Source of the DNA: Rallus limicola
Taxonomy: Eukaryota > Chordata > Aves > Gruiformes > Rallidae
DNA length: 64,000 bases
Reading direction: 5' to 3'
Assembly (NCBI GenBank): GCA_022605955.1
Contig: JAKCOZ010000003.1
Span: 51,584,179 to 51,648,178, forward strand
In this document: positions 11,684 to 23,787 of the stretch, piece by piece
Layout: each line of letters begins with the position of its first letter
Position numbering within the stretch: position 1 is the stretch's first letter
Translations under genes and position numbers: made by a program
The notes under the pieces: generated by a model
Seen by the model: only the letters and a program-made list of their open reading frames with translations
Database searches by the model: none
Told to the model about the DNA's origin: nothing

Positions 11684-14153
11684 CTATTATTTTATCTTAA
11701 TTTGTTCAAGATTCTGTTAAGAACTCTCTGCTTCTTCTACCTTCACATGAATGTACATTTAAAAAATTCTGGTCTGCACTTTGGCTAAACAAACAGGCTG
11801 TCTATTCTGAGAAATCTAGTTGGAAAGATTTTGATGATGTTTTGTTTCTTTTGAATTCAGGATGGCTAGTTAAGGACTTGGACTTTGTTACACTGAAGAC
11901 ATGCACCACCATGAGCTTCTCTGTCTCCAAAACAAGTTGTTGTCATAAATATAATTCTATATAAAAAGGTTTGCATCCTCTCCTGAATTAAATTAGCTTG
12001 ATAACTAGTTTAAGGTTCTTGTGTTTTGTCAGTGAATAAGCACCAAAATCCTAGAGACTGCACAGTTTTCAAAATAATTGCTTTACTGTCAGGCATCAGA
12101 ATTTTCCCTCCTAGGATTTTAATGTTAATGACAAATAGGAGTGGAAAACAAACAGAAGGCATACACTTATGTTAAAGGCAGCAAAACACAAGTAACTGCA
12201 ATATGAACTTGTATAGATTGGACTAGTAATGCTTTACAGTCCCTCAGACCAAGCCTCATCATCGCCAATTGCCTGCTATCATTTATGCTTTCACCTCTTG
12301 CTGAGACTGCTAAAGAAGTATGAAGCTTTCCCAAGGAATGGGAATAGAATAGTGAAGTCATTTCATGCAGGTTCATACCGCTGCTCAAGATTAAAGATCC
12401 TACCCATTTGCATCAGTAAAAAACTGATGTCTTCAGCACTGCAATTCATGCAAGAGTCATTTTTATTCTCTTGCTGATGGGAATGCACATTATGACACAG
12501 TCTGAAGTTGCATTCATCACTCTGCATTCATGGCACGATGTCATGCCAATTCTCGTCTCCAGCAGCGAGAATATAAATGATAAGGCTAGGAGTGAATCAG
12601 TCAAATCCCTTACTCAGAAGTACTGACAACCAAAACCCTCTCTGTTACAGCAGGCTTTCCTATGTTGGGAGTGACCTACCAGTGACCCTCTCTTGAACTC
12701 AGGTCCAACACAAAAAAGTCCAAGGAGACAACTGATACCTTGTTTTTCGAAAGGAAACGGCTACAGGGAGAAACCAAGACAAATAGCCTAAGGAGTATTG
12801 TGGTAACCTTTAAAGCAGTTCCAATCTACTCTTCTCCATGAATACAGTTTTTTCTAATAAATATGCCTTCCCACACTTGTCATCATGCCATGCAGGATCT
12901 CACAGCTCTTTTTTTTGAACATATGGTCTTTTTGCTACCTACTCTTTCTCTAGAACTAGATTTGGAAATGATGCATAAATACAACCTGTTTTTCTCAGCT
13001 AGAAAAGTCACCCTGCTCAATACTCTTCTTTATTGACACCTTTTCACTCGTTGGTGCTGTTAGATGCATGAGAGGAAATTTAACATTTTAATTTCATATC
13101 AGCAAGTGAGATGTTGGGTTGTTGGGATTTTTTATAATTTCCTCACCAAATGCCAAGATGCCATGATGCTCTTAATGCTAGTATGTTAAGAATTCAGCTG
13201 TAGATCTCAAAATTCCATCTGCATTCCACCTCTATTTAAATACTTCCTTAGCATTTTAGAAATTAACACGGTTAAAAATTAAAATAAGATGGACAGAAAA
13301 AATCAGAATTTTATTGCCACATTGTAAGGTTATGCAATATATTCAGAGTTATTTAAAAATAAAGTTACAGTAAAACACAAAATAGAGTTGTGAGGAGTCT
13401 TTGTAGCATCTGAATTTATATATTTTAATTATACCAGGTCTTACAAATGGCTGTGATAGGTAACAATACAGTGTATTTTAAAATAGGTAATTTAGTTGAT
13501 GAAATGCAGCTGAACAGCTCATTTATTTTGCTTTCAAGAAAATACTGTGTAGAACCTGGTTTAAAAACGTGTCCATCAAGAAAACCAGTTGGGCATCATT
13601 AAAGATGCCAAAAATTCAACACAGGGAGGTCACTTCTTCCACAAATTAGCATTTTTATCCTCTCATACACACTAGTTCCTTCATAGTGAAATTTTGTATC
13701 ACCAAATACCAGTTTATGAATATAACCTCTGGTCTGAGGTCTGTAATCTGTTAGAGCTCTTTGGTAGAATATCACCTCTGCTTAATCTTAGAGGTCAACT
13801 GAAGAAGCCTATTCCTGCTCAGCAACTGATTTCAGATTGGCTGCCTCCTCTGAGCATCTTCAAGAAATAGTGTTTTTAAAACTGGTGTCACAAACACAAG
13901 ACTTTTCTCTGACTCTGGTCATGCCCCCATACAAGTACAAGCCAGCAGCCCCATTGCTTCATTTCTGAGAGGCCTGGGGATAATAAATTACATCCCTTGT
14001 TTCCTCTCCAGCTACAAGGTTCAGGAGTTCCCTAATGCAAAACCACACCAAAATGAGCTTGCTCAGAGTAGTGCTTACAATATCATTGCATTTCTCTGGA
14101 AATGCTCTGGCCAGGTCTCTGTTACAAATAGTTTAGTATTTTTTATATGATTT
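11684..14153. other. Unique DNA between two CR1 copies
   Basis: No repeat, exon or RNA gene was recognised. The longest open frame is 82 codons (12229-12477, plus) and has no family resemblance. The DNA is A+T-rich with scattered TTTTT runs. Confidence 0.55.
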
Positions 14154-14628
14154 ATGAAGATGTGGAACTGTTGGAGAGGGTTCAGAGGAGGCCACAAAGA
14201 TGATCAGAGAGCTGGAGCACCTCCTCTACAAAGAGAGGCTGAGGGAGCTGGGCTGGTTCAACCTGGAGAAGAGAAGGCTGTGGGGGGACCTCATTGCAGC
14301 CTTCCAGCACCTGAAGGGAGCATACAAACAGGAGGGGAATCAACTTTTTAAAAGGGTAGATAGTGGCAGGACAAGGGGGAATGGACTAAAGGTAAAAGAG
14401 GGGAGGTTTAGATTAGATATTAGGGGGAGGTTCTTTACAGAGAGAGTGGTGAGGTGCTGGAACAGGCTGCCCAAAGAGGTGGTGGATGCCACATCTTTGG
14501 CGATGTTCAAGGCCAGGATGGATAGAGCCTTGGGCAACCTTGTGTAGATCCAGGCCTGGAGGGTGGTGGCAGAGGGGTTGGAACTCTATGGTCCTTGGGG
14601 TGCCTTCCAACCCACGCCATTCTATGAA
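14154..14628 (+). mobile_element. CR1 LINE 3' fragment, plus strand, different subfamily
   Basis: It starts at gaagatgtggaactgttgga, matching the CR1 'ctgttggagagggtccagag' region, and continues through ggccacaaagatgatcagag, 'gagaggctgagggagctggg', gagaagagaaggctgtgggg and the gtttagattagatattaggg block. It ends in ttggaactctatggtccttg and tccaacccacgccattctatg, the octamer tail. The 115-codon frame 14200-14547 encodes a plausible C-terminal CR1 ORF2 segment (LLYKERLRELGWFNLEKRRL), so the copy is only moderately diverged. Its 3' region (tgtgtagatccaggcctgga) differs from the 11.2 and 23.5 kb copies, indicating a separate CR1 subfamily. Confidence 0.93.
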
Positions 14629-14820
14629 AGCTCTTAAAAACCTGTCATAACCACCCCACTGTAAATAGAGGAGCTTTTGAGCATTTATGTATTGTCAAGC
14701 ACATCTCCATTTAAATACAAAGGCCGTGACATGTGTTGGCTCTCCTTTATCCATGTCTTTATATTACTGTACAGAACTTACCTGAACTTTCTGTACTAGA
14801 ATTTAATCCTTTCTGTGTCA

Positions 14821-14846
14821 GTTTGGTTTGGTTTGGTTTTTTCCCC
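14821..14846 (+). repeat. (GTTTG)n with T/C homopolymer
   Basis: Three gtttg units are followed by runs of T and C. It is a simple low-complexity patch. Confidence 0.75.
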
Positions 14847-16278
14847 CCAGAGTTGCCTTCATCAAAACCCTTAGGGTTAGTGTCAGCACTTGAGCCTCTA
14901 CTATCTTTCGTCAGAGTTAGGATCCCAGCCCAGAAATCCCCATCAGTTTAGGGAACTGATGTTTCAGACATCTGCAGATTTGGTAAATAGATGATAAGAG
15001 GCACTACCAAATGCTGTTACCATCAGACTGGCACATTTCTTCAGTAGTAGAAGCTTCCACTGTACTAATAGTAAAACAGGCTAACAAGTCATATTTTTTT
15101 CATAGGGCTTATAAATTTCTCTTACACATTAACCTCATGGGTTTCCCAGAGGTATTATTCTCTTAGCAAGTATGATGTATATTTCCAATAATCAATACTT
15201 CTGGAAAGAATATTGCCTGATGTACGTAACTGGTCTAAAAACTCACATTACTAAACATTTGCAGACAACAGCATACTCTTTAAAACCATTAATGTGCCCT
15301 TGTCTTGTACTTATGATTTCCACTACTTGTCCCTCAAGTGCCAATCTAACCCGAGGGCTAGAAAACAGAGGGACAAAACACCTTTTGCAAGTCAGTCAGT
15401 TCTGAAGATCTGAATAAATAACCAGTGCATGCCTAAAACAAAACCAACCATACTTCACATTTATATGCATGAGCTTGGAAATACCTTTGTAATCATAACT
15501 TTAAGACTCCTAAGAATTGAATCAAGGACATTTTGACAAGTTATTTTCCAGACCTGCTAACCATTATTTCCAGTTTCCCTTGCCGTACTTTGTGAGAAAA
15601 TAAAGAATGCTTTTTAAAATTTACTAGGGGAAAATATACAACTTAAAATAGCAAATGCTTCTGGCATCATTAACAAAATGTCACACCGAATACAGAATGG
15701 GCATCTAGCTACCTGTGCTAATGAGCTGGAGAGAGTATTTTTCCGCAGTGTACTGCATTTGCAGGATGCTGAAGGGTCATGTAGAGTTCACATGATCTAC
15801 ATAAAGTGTAGGAAATTAATACTCTTTTGGAAAACTACAGACAATTTTATAATAACTGATACTGAGCTGTCATCATTCAGGTGCCCTTTTCCTCCTTCTT
15901 CCATTATTTATTTTTAAGAGAGCAGTGAATGTAAAAGGTGTTCTCGCTAGACTTAATTTTATAGCCTCACAGAATGCCACTGTATTGTAAACATGTATAA
16001 ATGAATGAAGATGACATTATACAATACTAATATAAAATAGAGGAGCAACTGCTATGGCAATGTTCAGGTTCAGTGTACTGAGAAAAATAAGAGCCCATTT
16101 CTTACAAATAACCTAGCCAATGCAGTGTGTAGAACAAATACAGATACAACAGTAGCACTGAAAAGAGGGTAGAGGTAATATACCAAATTACTTCTCCTGT
16201 GAGCTTGGCTAAATGTCATTAGCAGACCAACTGCCTTGTTCATCAATGAGTTACATACAGGTTTCTTTTCTGCTGTAG

Positions 16279-16349
16279 TACCTGAAGCTGAAGTTGGCAG
16301 CTCCTGTTCAGGGAACCAACTGTCCACCCTTGTTGCGAGACTTTTTTGG
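16279..16349 (+). other. Candidate exon with good splice sites (71 bp)
   Basis: The left edge follows gtttcttttctgctgtag, a long pyrimidine tract ending in TAG, as in a strong 3' splice site. The right edge is tttttgg followed by gtaagtattc, a good 5' splice site except for G at -1 and -2. Two of the three frames are open across it. No protein similarity is recognised, and such pairs arise by chance in long DNA, so this is a testable possibility (mRNA or lncRNA exon), not a call. Confidence 0.2.
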
Positions 16350-16803
16350 GTAAGTATTCACAATTTTATTAGGCTTTTTAAGAAACTGACTTTTAAATCT
16401 ATATGTTTCATTTTCATTATGGTAAAAAAAGTTAGGAAAGAGATTAAGAATCCTAAGACATCACCAAATTATCCTTTTTTTAATACCTACTACTTGGTAT
16501 TACGTATCTTACCTGCCTGTGCTGAGCCTGTGCCTTGTGCATTAGAAGGGCTATAGAGTCCACACTCTCTCCTCGCAGCCTATGCAAACCATGTACCGCC
16601 TCACAGCCAAGAGGTTCTCATCTGATTTAAGCAGGGGAGCCTGGGACAATTTCCTGAAAGACTTTGCTGTGATTCCCATTTGAGACCTTGTCACACCCAT
16701 CTACCCACTCCTGCTCAGAAGAGTCTCTGGAACTGTGGAGTTACAAAAGCCTGCTCCAAATTAAAACCTTTCTCTTGTGTTCTCCAAACCAGAGTGAGTT
16801 TTA

Positions 16804-18180
16804 AATCACAGAATCACAGAATCACAGAATCTTAGGGGTTGGAAGGGACCTCAAGAGTCCATCGGGTCCAACCCCCCTGCCAAAGCAGCTCCCTATCTCA
16901 TATTGCACAGACAGGCGTCCAGACGAGACTTGAATATCTCCAGAGAAGGAGACTCCACCACCTCCCTGGGAAGCCTATTCCACTGCTCTGTCACCCTCAC
17001 TGTGAAAAAGTTCATCCGCATGTTGGTGCGAAACTTCCTATGCTCCAGCTTACAGCCATTGCCCCTAGTCCTGTCCCCACAGACCACTGAAAATGGGCTG
17101 GCCAATTCCCCCTGCATCCCAAGTCTAAGATATTTATAGACACTAATTAGGTCCCCCCTAAGTCTTCTTTTCTCCAGGCTGAACAGACCCAGCTCACTCA
17201 GCCTTCCTCATAGGGGAGATGTTCCAGGCCCCTAATCATCTTTGTTGCCCTTCTCTGGACTCTCTCCAGGAGATCCCTGTCTTTTTTATACCAGGGAGCC
17301 CAGAACTGGACACAGTACTCCAGGTGGGGCCTGACCAACGCAGAGTAGAGGGGGAGGATCACTTCCTTCGACCTGCTGGACACACTCTTCCTGATGCACC
17401 CCAGGATCCCATTGGCTCTCTTAGCCACCAGTGCACACTGCTGGCTCATGGCCAACCTGTCATCAACCAGGACCCCCAGGTCCTTCTCCACAGAGCTCTT
17501 TTCCAGCAGGTCGTCCCCCAGCCTGTACTGATACAGTCGGTTGTTCCTCCCCAGGTGCAAGACTTTACACTTGCTCTTGTTGAACTTCATTAGATTTTTC
17601 CCAGCCCAGCTCTCCAGCCTGTCCAGGTCTCTCTGGATGGCAGCGCAGTGTTCCTGCGTGTCAGCCACTCCTCCCAGCTTTGTATCATTGGCGTACTTGC
17701 TGAGGGTGGATGCAATTCCCTCATCAAGGTCGTCAATGAAGATATTAAACAGGACTGGACCCAACACCGAGCCCTGGGGAACACCACTAGTCACAGGCCT
17801 CCATTCAGATTCTACTCCATTGATCACGACCCTCTGAGCCCGGTCCGACAGCCAGTTCTCAACCCACCTCACTGTCCGCTTATCTATCCCTTGTTCTCTC
17901 AGCTTCTCTATCAGGATGTCATGGGAGACAGTATCGAAAGCTTTGCTAAAGTCAAGGTAGATGATATCCACTGCTCTCCCTTCATCCACCCAGCCGGTGA
18001 TGACATCATAGAAGGCTATGAGATTGGTCGAGCACGATCTCCCCTTGGTGAATCCATGCTGACTACTCCTCATGACCTTCTTCTCTTCCAGTTGTTTGGA
18101 GATGGCATCCAAAACAAGTTTTCCATCACCTTTCCAGGGACAGAAGTGAGGCTGACTGGCCTATAGTTACTGGGATCCTG
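16804..18180 (-). mobile_element. CR1 LINE, 1.4-kb copy with long open RT stretch
   Basis: The 3' end is at the left: three near-perfect cacagaat octamer units (aatcacagaatcacagaatc) lead into ttaggggttggaagggacct and the ggtccaaccccc block. The copy then runs through the 3' untranslated part, the C-terminal coding part, and reverse transcriptase to about ctatagttactgggatcctg, where CR1 similarity stops abruptly at a duplicated flanking sequence. Sharp ends, clean octamers and long open frames show it is among the younger copies here. Its 3' end (ctgccaaagcagctccctat) differs from the other copies, so it is a different subfamily. It is 5'-truncated, lacking endonuclease and ORF1. Confidence 0.95.
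17198..18112 (-). pseudogene. CR1 reverse transcriptase, 304-codon remnant
   Basis: This open stretch covers the fingers, palm and thumb of CR1 ORF2. Visible motifs are HGFTKGRSC (about residues 19-27), YLDFSKAFD (52-60), [11 protein letters not shown] (109-119), YANDTKLGG (140-148), [10 protein letters not shown] (thumb side) and [16 protein letters not shown] (near 255-270). The expected catalytic YADD is YAND: asparagine replaces the first metal-binding aspartate, which should abolish polymerisation. The apparent first codon is TTG inside the domain and follows a frameshift, so it is not a real start. The frame ends where a one-base deletion shifts the conserved 'PYEERLRELG' region. The next coding segment continues in another frame at 16893-17117. 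Confidence 0.9.
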
Positions 18181-18219
18181 TTCACAAAAAGCAAATGGCT
18201 GTTCACAAAAAGCAGTTGG
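18178..18219 (+). repeat. Tandem 21-bp duplication at CR1 5' junction
   Basis: Two adjacent 21-base units (18178-18198 and 18199-18219) both begin ctgttcacaaaaagca and differ at two positions. The first unit starts where CR1 similarity ends. It may be filler DNA made when the truncated CR1 cDNA was joined to the chromosome, or an unrelated local slip. Confidence 0.8.
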
Positions 18220-18940
18220 GATAACCATTATGCTGCAAGAAACTCCTGATGATGGAAGTCTTAGTTCCCCGCATGCTCACCTGTTGTAGCTACCAATGCT
18301 GCAGTACTGACCCCAAACACACACCACTTCCCATCAATATGCAGTGCCATGCAGACTTGGTGTCTGATCAGCAGAGGGGTAGGAGTGTTCACAGAGCTGG
18401 CTGCAGCCTTTTAAGTTAAAACCAAGATCTGGTGTCTCTGACTGACTCACCACATGAAACAGGAATCTTTGCTCAAATGCCATGCAAGCAGAAAAGAAAA
18501 TGAAAAGACAGCGAGGTAAGTCAAAACAAGACTTCTCTGTCTACATGCAATGCCACACATCAAGTCACCAGAGGATATGAAATGACAGAGAGGGCCACCA
18601 GTAAGACAAACAGATTACTTCCTTTCTTTCTGTTTTCAGTTTTGGTCCTCAGCCTTCCACATCAATGTGCTCCAAGGTGAATCCAAACATACTGCTGTGA
18701 ATACTCTCCTCCAGAGGGACACTGTGGGTAAATCAGTGCTAGGACTGCCTCCCTGCATACCAATTCCAGTATTGTTCCTGGAGTCCATGAGCCACTGAGC
18801 ACTGATTTGGTGGGTTGTCAGACAGGTGTCTCATTATTTCATATACCACATACTGGAAAAAACCACACAAAACATTAACAATGATAGAAATTGAACTCCT
18901 GGGAGCTTTGTGGTCAGACTTAGAGCAGGCAGAAATTAAT
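18220..18940. other. Unique DNA, nothing recognised
   Basis: No repeat family, exon or RNA gene was seen in this 0.7-kb spacer between two CR1-derived sequences. Confidence 0.55.
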
Positions 18941-19000
18941 ATCACAGAACAGTTTAGGTTGGAAGGAACCTTTAAGATAATCCAATTCCAAGCCCCAATT
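18941..19000 (-). mobile_element. Short CR1 3' tail fragment, minus strand
   Basis: The stretch atcacagaacagtttaggtt followed by ggaaggaacctttaagataa and ccaattccaagcccc matches the reverse complement of the CR1 3' end (octamer-like cacagaa, then ggttggaagggacctttaaa). Similarity fades after about 60 bases, possibly continuing weakly to 19020. It is a very short 5'-truncated or eroded copy. Confidence 0.65.
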
Positions 19001-22000
19001 TTGCAAGGATTTTCCATGATCCATGTACTCCACACACAGACATTTCTACAGAAATTATGGAAATAGGGATTATAATTCCCAATCTATTTAGCTTTCACTG
19101 CACCCCCTATCCTCCTCATGACCCTTCTGTGCCTCAGGACCATATGGGTACTGGGACAGAGGTTGCCAGTTGCAACCACCTCATGCTCTTCATTTACTAC
19201 CCCTGTTTCCATTTTATTTTTAGATTGGCACTTGGCTGATTTGGGGACTCCTGTGATCACCTCACTTTCTGAAGCGGCAGTTCAATATAAGTTTCCCTTT
19301 GACAGGTCTACCTTGATATGCAGACTATATGTCTCATTATGCACAAGTTCAGGCTAAATTAGACCAGTGTCAAACACTTCCAAAGCATCTTGTCTGGAGT
19401 GCTGATGATACCAACACACCACCTCATTGAAAATGTTAGCCTGAAACACTATATACTGAGACAACCGTGGCATGGCCTAACCCAACACAAATCTCTCACA
19501 CCTAGAGAGTAGAGACAAAACTCCACCTAGCCTGCCACTTCCCTCCTACATCTGCAATTAGTTGTCATCTTCTCTGCTTACCTTTGAGTGTTGCTGTCAA
19601 CTTCAGAGTGTTTGCTGCAACACAAGCCCATTGTTCCCAGTAAAATTTGTTTTCTCGATTTAAAAGCAAGATAATTCTGTTTTTATTATTGTATTGTACT
19701 TTCTCCTAGCTATCTGAACAGTCTGCAACTGATAAAACATTTGTCAGATGGAAATTAATTCTCTTCCTTTTATTCTTGCTTTTCTTCTTTGATGGATTTA
19801 GTTTGCAAGAAAAAAAAAGCAATGATGTAGAAAAACCACCATTGGTGAAGGCACACAGAACTATTTATTCTCTCATTCTGCTTGGATTTTTGTGCTGCAA
19901 GATTCTAGCAACATAATGCCATATTCCACTTTTGTTGTGTAATGAATGGCTTCATTTGCAACAACCCCCTACTTGCATTCCACTCTGAACCCCGTGTTTA
20001 TTATCCAAGAGTGAGATAGGCATAGTAACGGATAAATTATTCTGAATGAGAACGAAATAATTTTCTTCCCACTCAGATGTGTGGACATAAAGATTTCCAT
20101 AGACTGCAAGAATATTTTTTGAGCCATTTTGAACTGCTGAATAGTTGCACTTATGTAAAATGACACAGAAAAACTCTTTCCTTCCTCCATGGGATTTAAT
20201 AGGGATGCCATGCTCACAGCGTGTAAATAAGTGCTTGTTAAAATACTCATGGTGCAATGCTCTCACCATGGGCTGACAGTGCTCCATGCAGTGCCACAGA
20301 AAACACAGAAAACATTGAATGCTGAGGAACGAAGACCCCGGAGAAAACACAAGGCTGAAAGGAAGGAGTACTGCTGATAGCTGCCACACTGCTTCTAGGC
20401 AGAGGGCAGCTGGCCAGCATTATCCCAAAACAGCACTGCTGTGCCTGAAGCATGGGAGCTACTGAGAACTACTGAGAAAGGGACTGGCTTCTTACCCAGT
20501 CATACTGTCCTGTGACAGCTTCAGCACCAACACTCATCTTTCCTGAGGAAAGGTGAATTGTGCTGAAATGCCATGGAAACTGCTCTGTCTTACTCAGAAT
20601 GACATTGCTCCCAAACCAAAGTGACATTGCTTCCTCTTCTCTGCATGCAAGCACGAGGGCTGCCAGGAGGAGCCAGAGAGCCCTGGGCCATCGGCTATCA
20701 TTGAAGACACTCGAATGTTCAGCTGTAAAGAAGTACCCAAGGCAATAGGTCTCACATCAACGTAATACAAAGCAAGTTTCATAATTACAGTGGCACTTCT
20801 AATGTTAACCTTTTTTTTCTTAAAACAATCCATTTGAACACTTTGGCATTTGACTTTGTACCAAGAAAACAGCCAGATTTTAAAAGTCAAAAATGTGGTA
20901 AAATAGAAATTCTGCAAAATGCAGTTTTTAAAGTATGGGAATATCAGAGAATTTTTAATCTAATTATGTAATTTTGCATTCTTTTTTTTCATCGTACTGA
21001 GATGTTCGATTTCATTTAACATCATCCCACAACTTTGGTTTATACTGCTATCTCAAATACTCCTTTAGTTTTCTTCACTCAATGTATCACTGCACAGTTT
21101 AGGCAGGTTTGCATTGTGGAAGAATGGGAGAAAGCCTTATGGCCATTAGTTCCAAATGGAAATAGGTTTTTAAACTGGATAGCAGAAAATATCTATGATC
21201 CATTCAAAACTCAGAATATTCATTCTCAGGAATATTGACAGCTGAATAGTTTCAGTTTTGGGGGTTCTCTCATGGAAGAAAAAAGTCTTTCAGAGTAATC
21301 AGTTTTTCATTACAGAAATCTTCAGTTTTATATGAAAGGCATTTTGCCCTCTGTTAAGCACTGCAGCAAGAATTCCTGTTCAGCTCTATTTCGGCATGAG
21401 CTATGACTGTTCATGCCCAGATGGAACATGTCCCTGAACCAGCACCCCGCCCTGTGGTGACAATGGCACCGGGAGGAGCGTGAATGCCCATCCAGCCACC
21501 TTCCGCAGTCTGGGAGGAGTGGGAATCTCCCAAACATTCCTCAGATCCTGGCAGCCCATCCATCCCGGGCACTGTCAATCCCATAGCATCTGTCACTTCA
21601 TCTTTGAGAATAATGAAAAGGTTTATCTCCAGCTCATCAGATCCTACTCTTGCTTCAGCAAAATTTCTGGCAGCTCCCAAAGCACCAAACTATTCACTAT
21701 AAAAAACACTGTCTGTCATAGGATCACACATGTGCTTGAGGACTTTTAATTTTGCCAGTCCTTCTGCAGGTTATCTTGTGGATGCATGTCCTTCAGATAG
21801 ATTTATTTCCACCAGACTGCTTTACTGACTGAGAGATTCAGTAAAGTGACATGAGAAATCAAGTAGATCTTTGACAAACAGGAATCTGATTCTCATTGAC
21901 CTTACAAGGCATTTGGCTTCCCACTAGGCACCAACTTTTAAATCTACGGTCCTATATCTCAATTATGTGCATGGGGGAACAGTTCCTGCTTCAGGTTGCA

Positions 22001-22227
22001 GGTGACAAAAGATGGTATTATGATTTCTGGAATCATCATCATTTTAACACCAAAACCCGTAGTTTACTATAGTAGTATTATTGTAATAGTACATGTGGTA
22101 ATAAGGCCCCTGGCACTTCAAACATATCTCATCAGAAAACTATTGACTAATTACCTCTCAAAACAAATATTTAAGGTAGGTGGAAGCAAATGGTCCTTTC
22201 ACCCTCTGAAACTCCATATCTTTTGTG

Positions 22228-22258
<31 letters not shown>

Positions 22259-23520
22259 GATTTCAAAGCAACTGAGGACTTTCAAATTTTCTTGCACTCA
22301 TAGACACAAGGAGATATAAATCCATTTTGCACAAAATGGCATTAAACGTATGTGGGAGTTTGTGCTCTCTCTGTCTATTCTTCTGGAGCATTTGCAGTTT
22401 GTATAAGTAATGGAATGTTTAAACCCAAAGGAGTACCAAACTGGAAGACTTATTTCTCTGCTCAGAAGCTCTGTTTTGGAGGATAAAGGCATTTTTTTTT
22501 TCCTAATAAAAAGTTTTGCTTTGGCTTCTTTCTCTGGTAAAAGCTTTGGCAAACAAAAAATGTTTCACACATGTGAATCCTTTCAGTATGTAAGATCAAC
22601 ATTTCCAGATAAACTATACTTTTAATAAAAAGTTACTAACTGTGTTTAACTTAAAAATCTACTTAGAAGTTAGAGATAATGCAGGGCAGAAAAAAACCTA
22701 ACCTACTTCCTTGTCCCTGAGTCAATGGAAAAGCCAGAAATAGAACAAGGGAACCTTTAGCAGGACCCAGCCTATGACTGGCATTTCAAATACCAGATAG
22801 AAGAGTGGTCGGAATGATTGGCATCACAGGCCAGGCCTCATGGGCAGTTCCCAGGCAATGGCATCCCCGACAGAACAGGAAATATCTGAGTTATCTAAGA
22901 TCTTGCTGCATGGCAACAGTCTGCGAGTGTTGACTTGTTACCAGCACCCACCATACACCAGAGTGACATGGCCGAAACGAAGGTTAAAACAGAATGTGTT
23001 TAGTTACTACCTGAAGTCTATAGGGAATTAACATCGTTAATAAAATATTTATTTGGAGCAGCAAATCCAAGATCACTTTTAATCTGAAGATTACTTTTGA
23101 CTGTAGACTTTGACAATTTTCACATAATGTTCTCAAATAGTGAGCAAGGCTCAGATATTAATCACAGAAGCTCTTTAAATCATGAGAAAACAAACAATAA
23201 AGATGACAAATATTTCAGGGTGGCTAAATTACCAGATATTTTGTCATCACCAAGCTGCAGACTGTGACTCATGCTATAAAGACATTTTTTTAAGCCTGTA
23301 TAAATATGCAATTTTTTTCTTTAAATGCCAAGGGCTAGATTTTGATCTGGTGTAAAACTGGTGTAGCAAGATCAGATTTAGCTATCCCAGATGGTGTAGC
23401 AGAGGTTAGTCCCACGTACAGCTATTCACTGTGTGGAGAATAGGAACTTTTGAGTTGACTCAGAGCTATAAAGTTCTACACAGATGTGAGAACATGAGCT
23501 GGAAAGAAGTAGTATTAAGC
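19001..23520. other. Unique DNA, no gene recognised
   Basis: About 4.5 kb without recognisable elements apart from a TG/TA microsatellite at 22225-22258. The longest open frame is 145 codons (19952-20389, minus). It has a biased, non-domain-like sequence with no motif and is most likely chance. Other frames (20594-20917, 21480-21749, 21996-22319) also show no family signature. Confidence 0.55.
22225..22258 (+). repeat. (TG)n-(TA)n microsatellite
   Basis: A short gtgtatgtgta lead is followed by an uninterrupted run of about 12 TA units to 22258. It is likely polymorphic in length. Confidence 0.95.
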
Positions 23521-23787
23521 TCTAGTGATAGGACAAGGGGAAATTACTTTAAACTGAAGAAGGGAAGATTTAGATTAGACATTAGGAAGAAATACCTTAC
23601 TCTGAGGGCGGTGAGGCCCTTTCACAGGCTGCCCAGAGAAGCTGTGGCTGCCCCCTCCCTGGCAGTGTTCAAGGCCAGGCTGGATGGGGCTTTGGGCAAC
23701 CTGGGCTAGTGAAAGGTGTCCCTGCCATGGCAGGGTGTTGGAACTAGATGGGCTTTGAGGCCCCTTCCAACCTATGATTCTATGATT
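23521..23787 (+). mobile_element. CR1 LINE 3' fragment, plus strand
   Basis: It begins at ctagtgataggacaagggga, matching the CR1 'gtgacaggacaagggg' region, and runs through the gatttagattagacattagg block, 'aggctgcccagagaagctgt' and 'ccctccctggcagtgttcaa'. It ends ccttccaacctatgattcta plus a second octamer (tatgattta). The 92-codon frame 23431-23709 encodes the CR1 ORF2 C-terminus (SDRTRGNYFKLKKGRFRLDI). It is severely 5'-truncated and of the same subfamily type as 11226-11683. Confidence 0.94.

Larger units (their letters stand above)
14629..16803. other. Unique DNA with one candidate exon
   Basis: No transposon was recognised. There is a (GTTTG)n-type patch at 14821-14846 running into a T then C homopolymer. 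A candidate exon is listed separately at 16279-16349. Open frames are at most 106 codons (16236-16556, plus), with no known domain. Confidence 0.5.

Noticed and set aside
17648..18166. 172-codon plus-strand frame
   Set aside because: It is antisense to the CR1 reverse transcriptase and is a shadow of that coding sequence.
19952..20389. 145-codon minus-strand frame
   Set aside because: No domain, biased composition, a second overlapping frame on the same strand, and no splice or promoter context. Compatible with chance.
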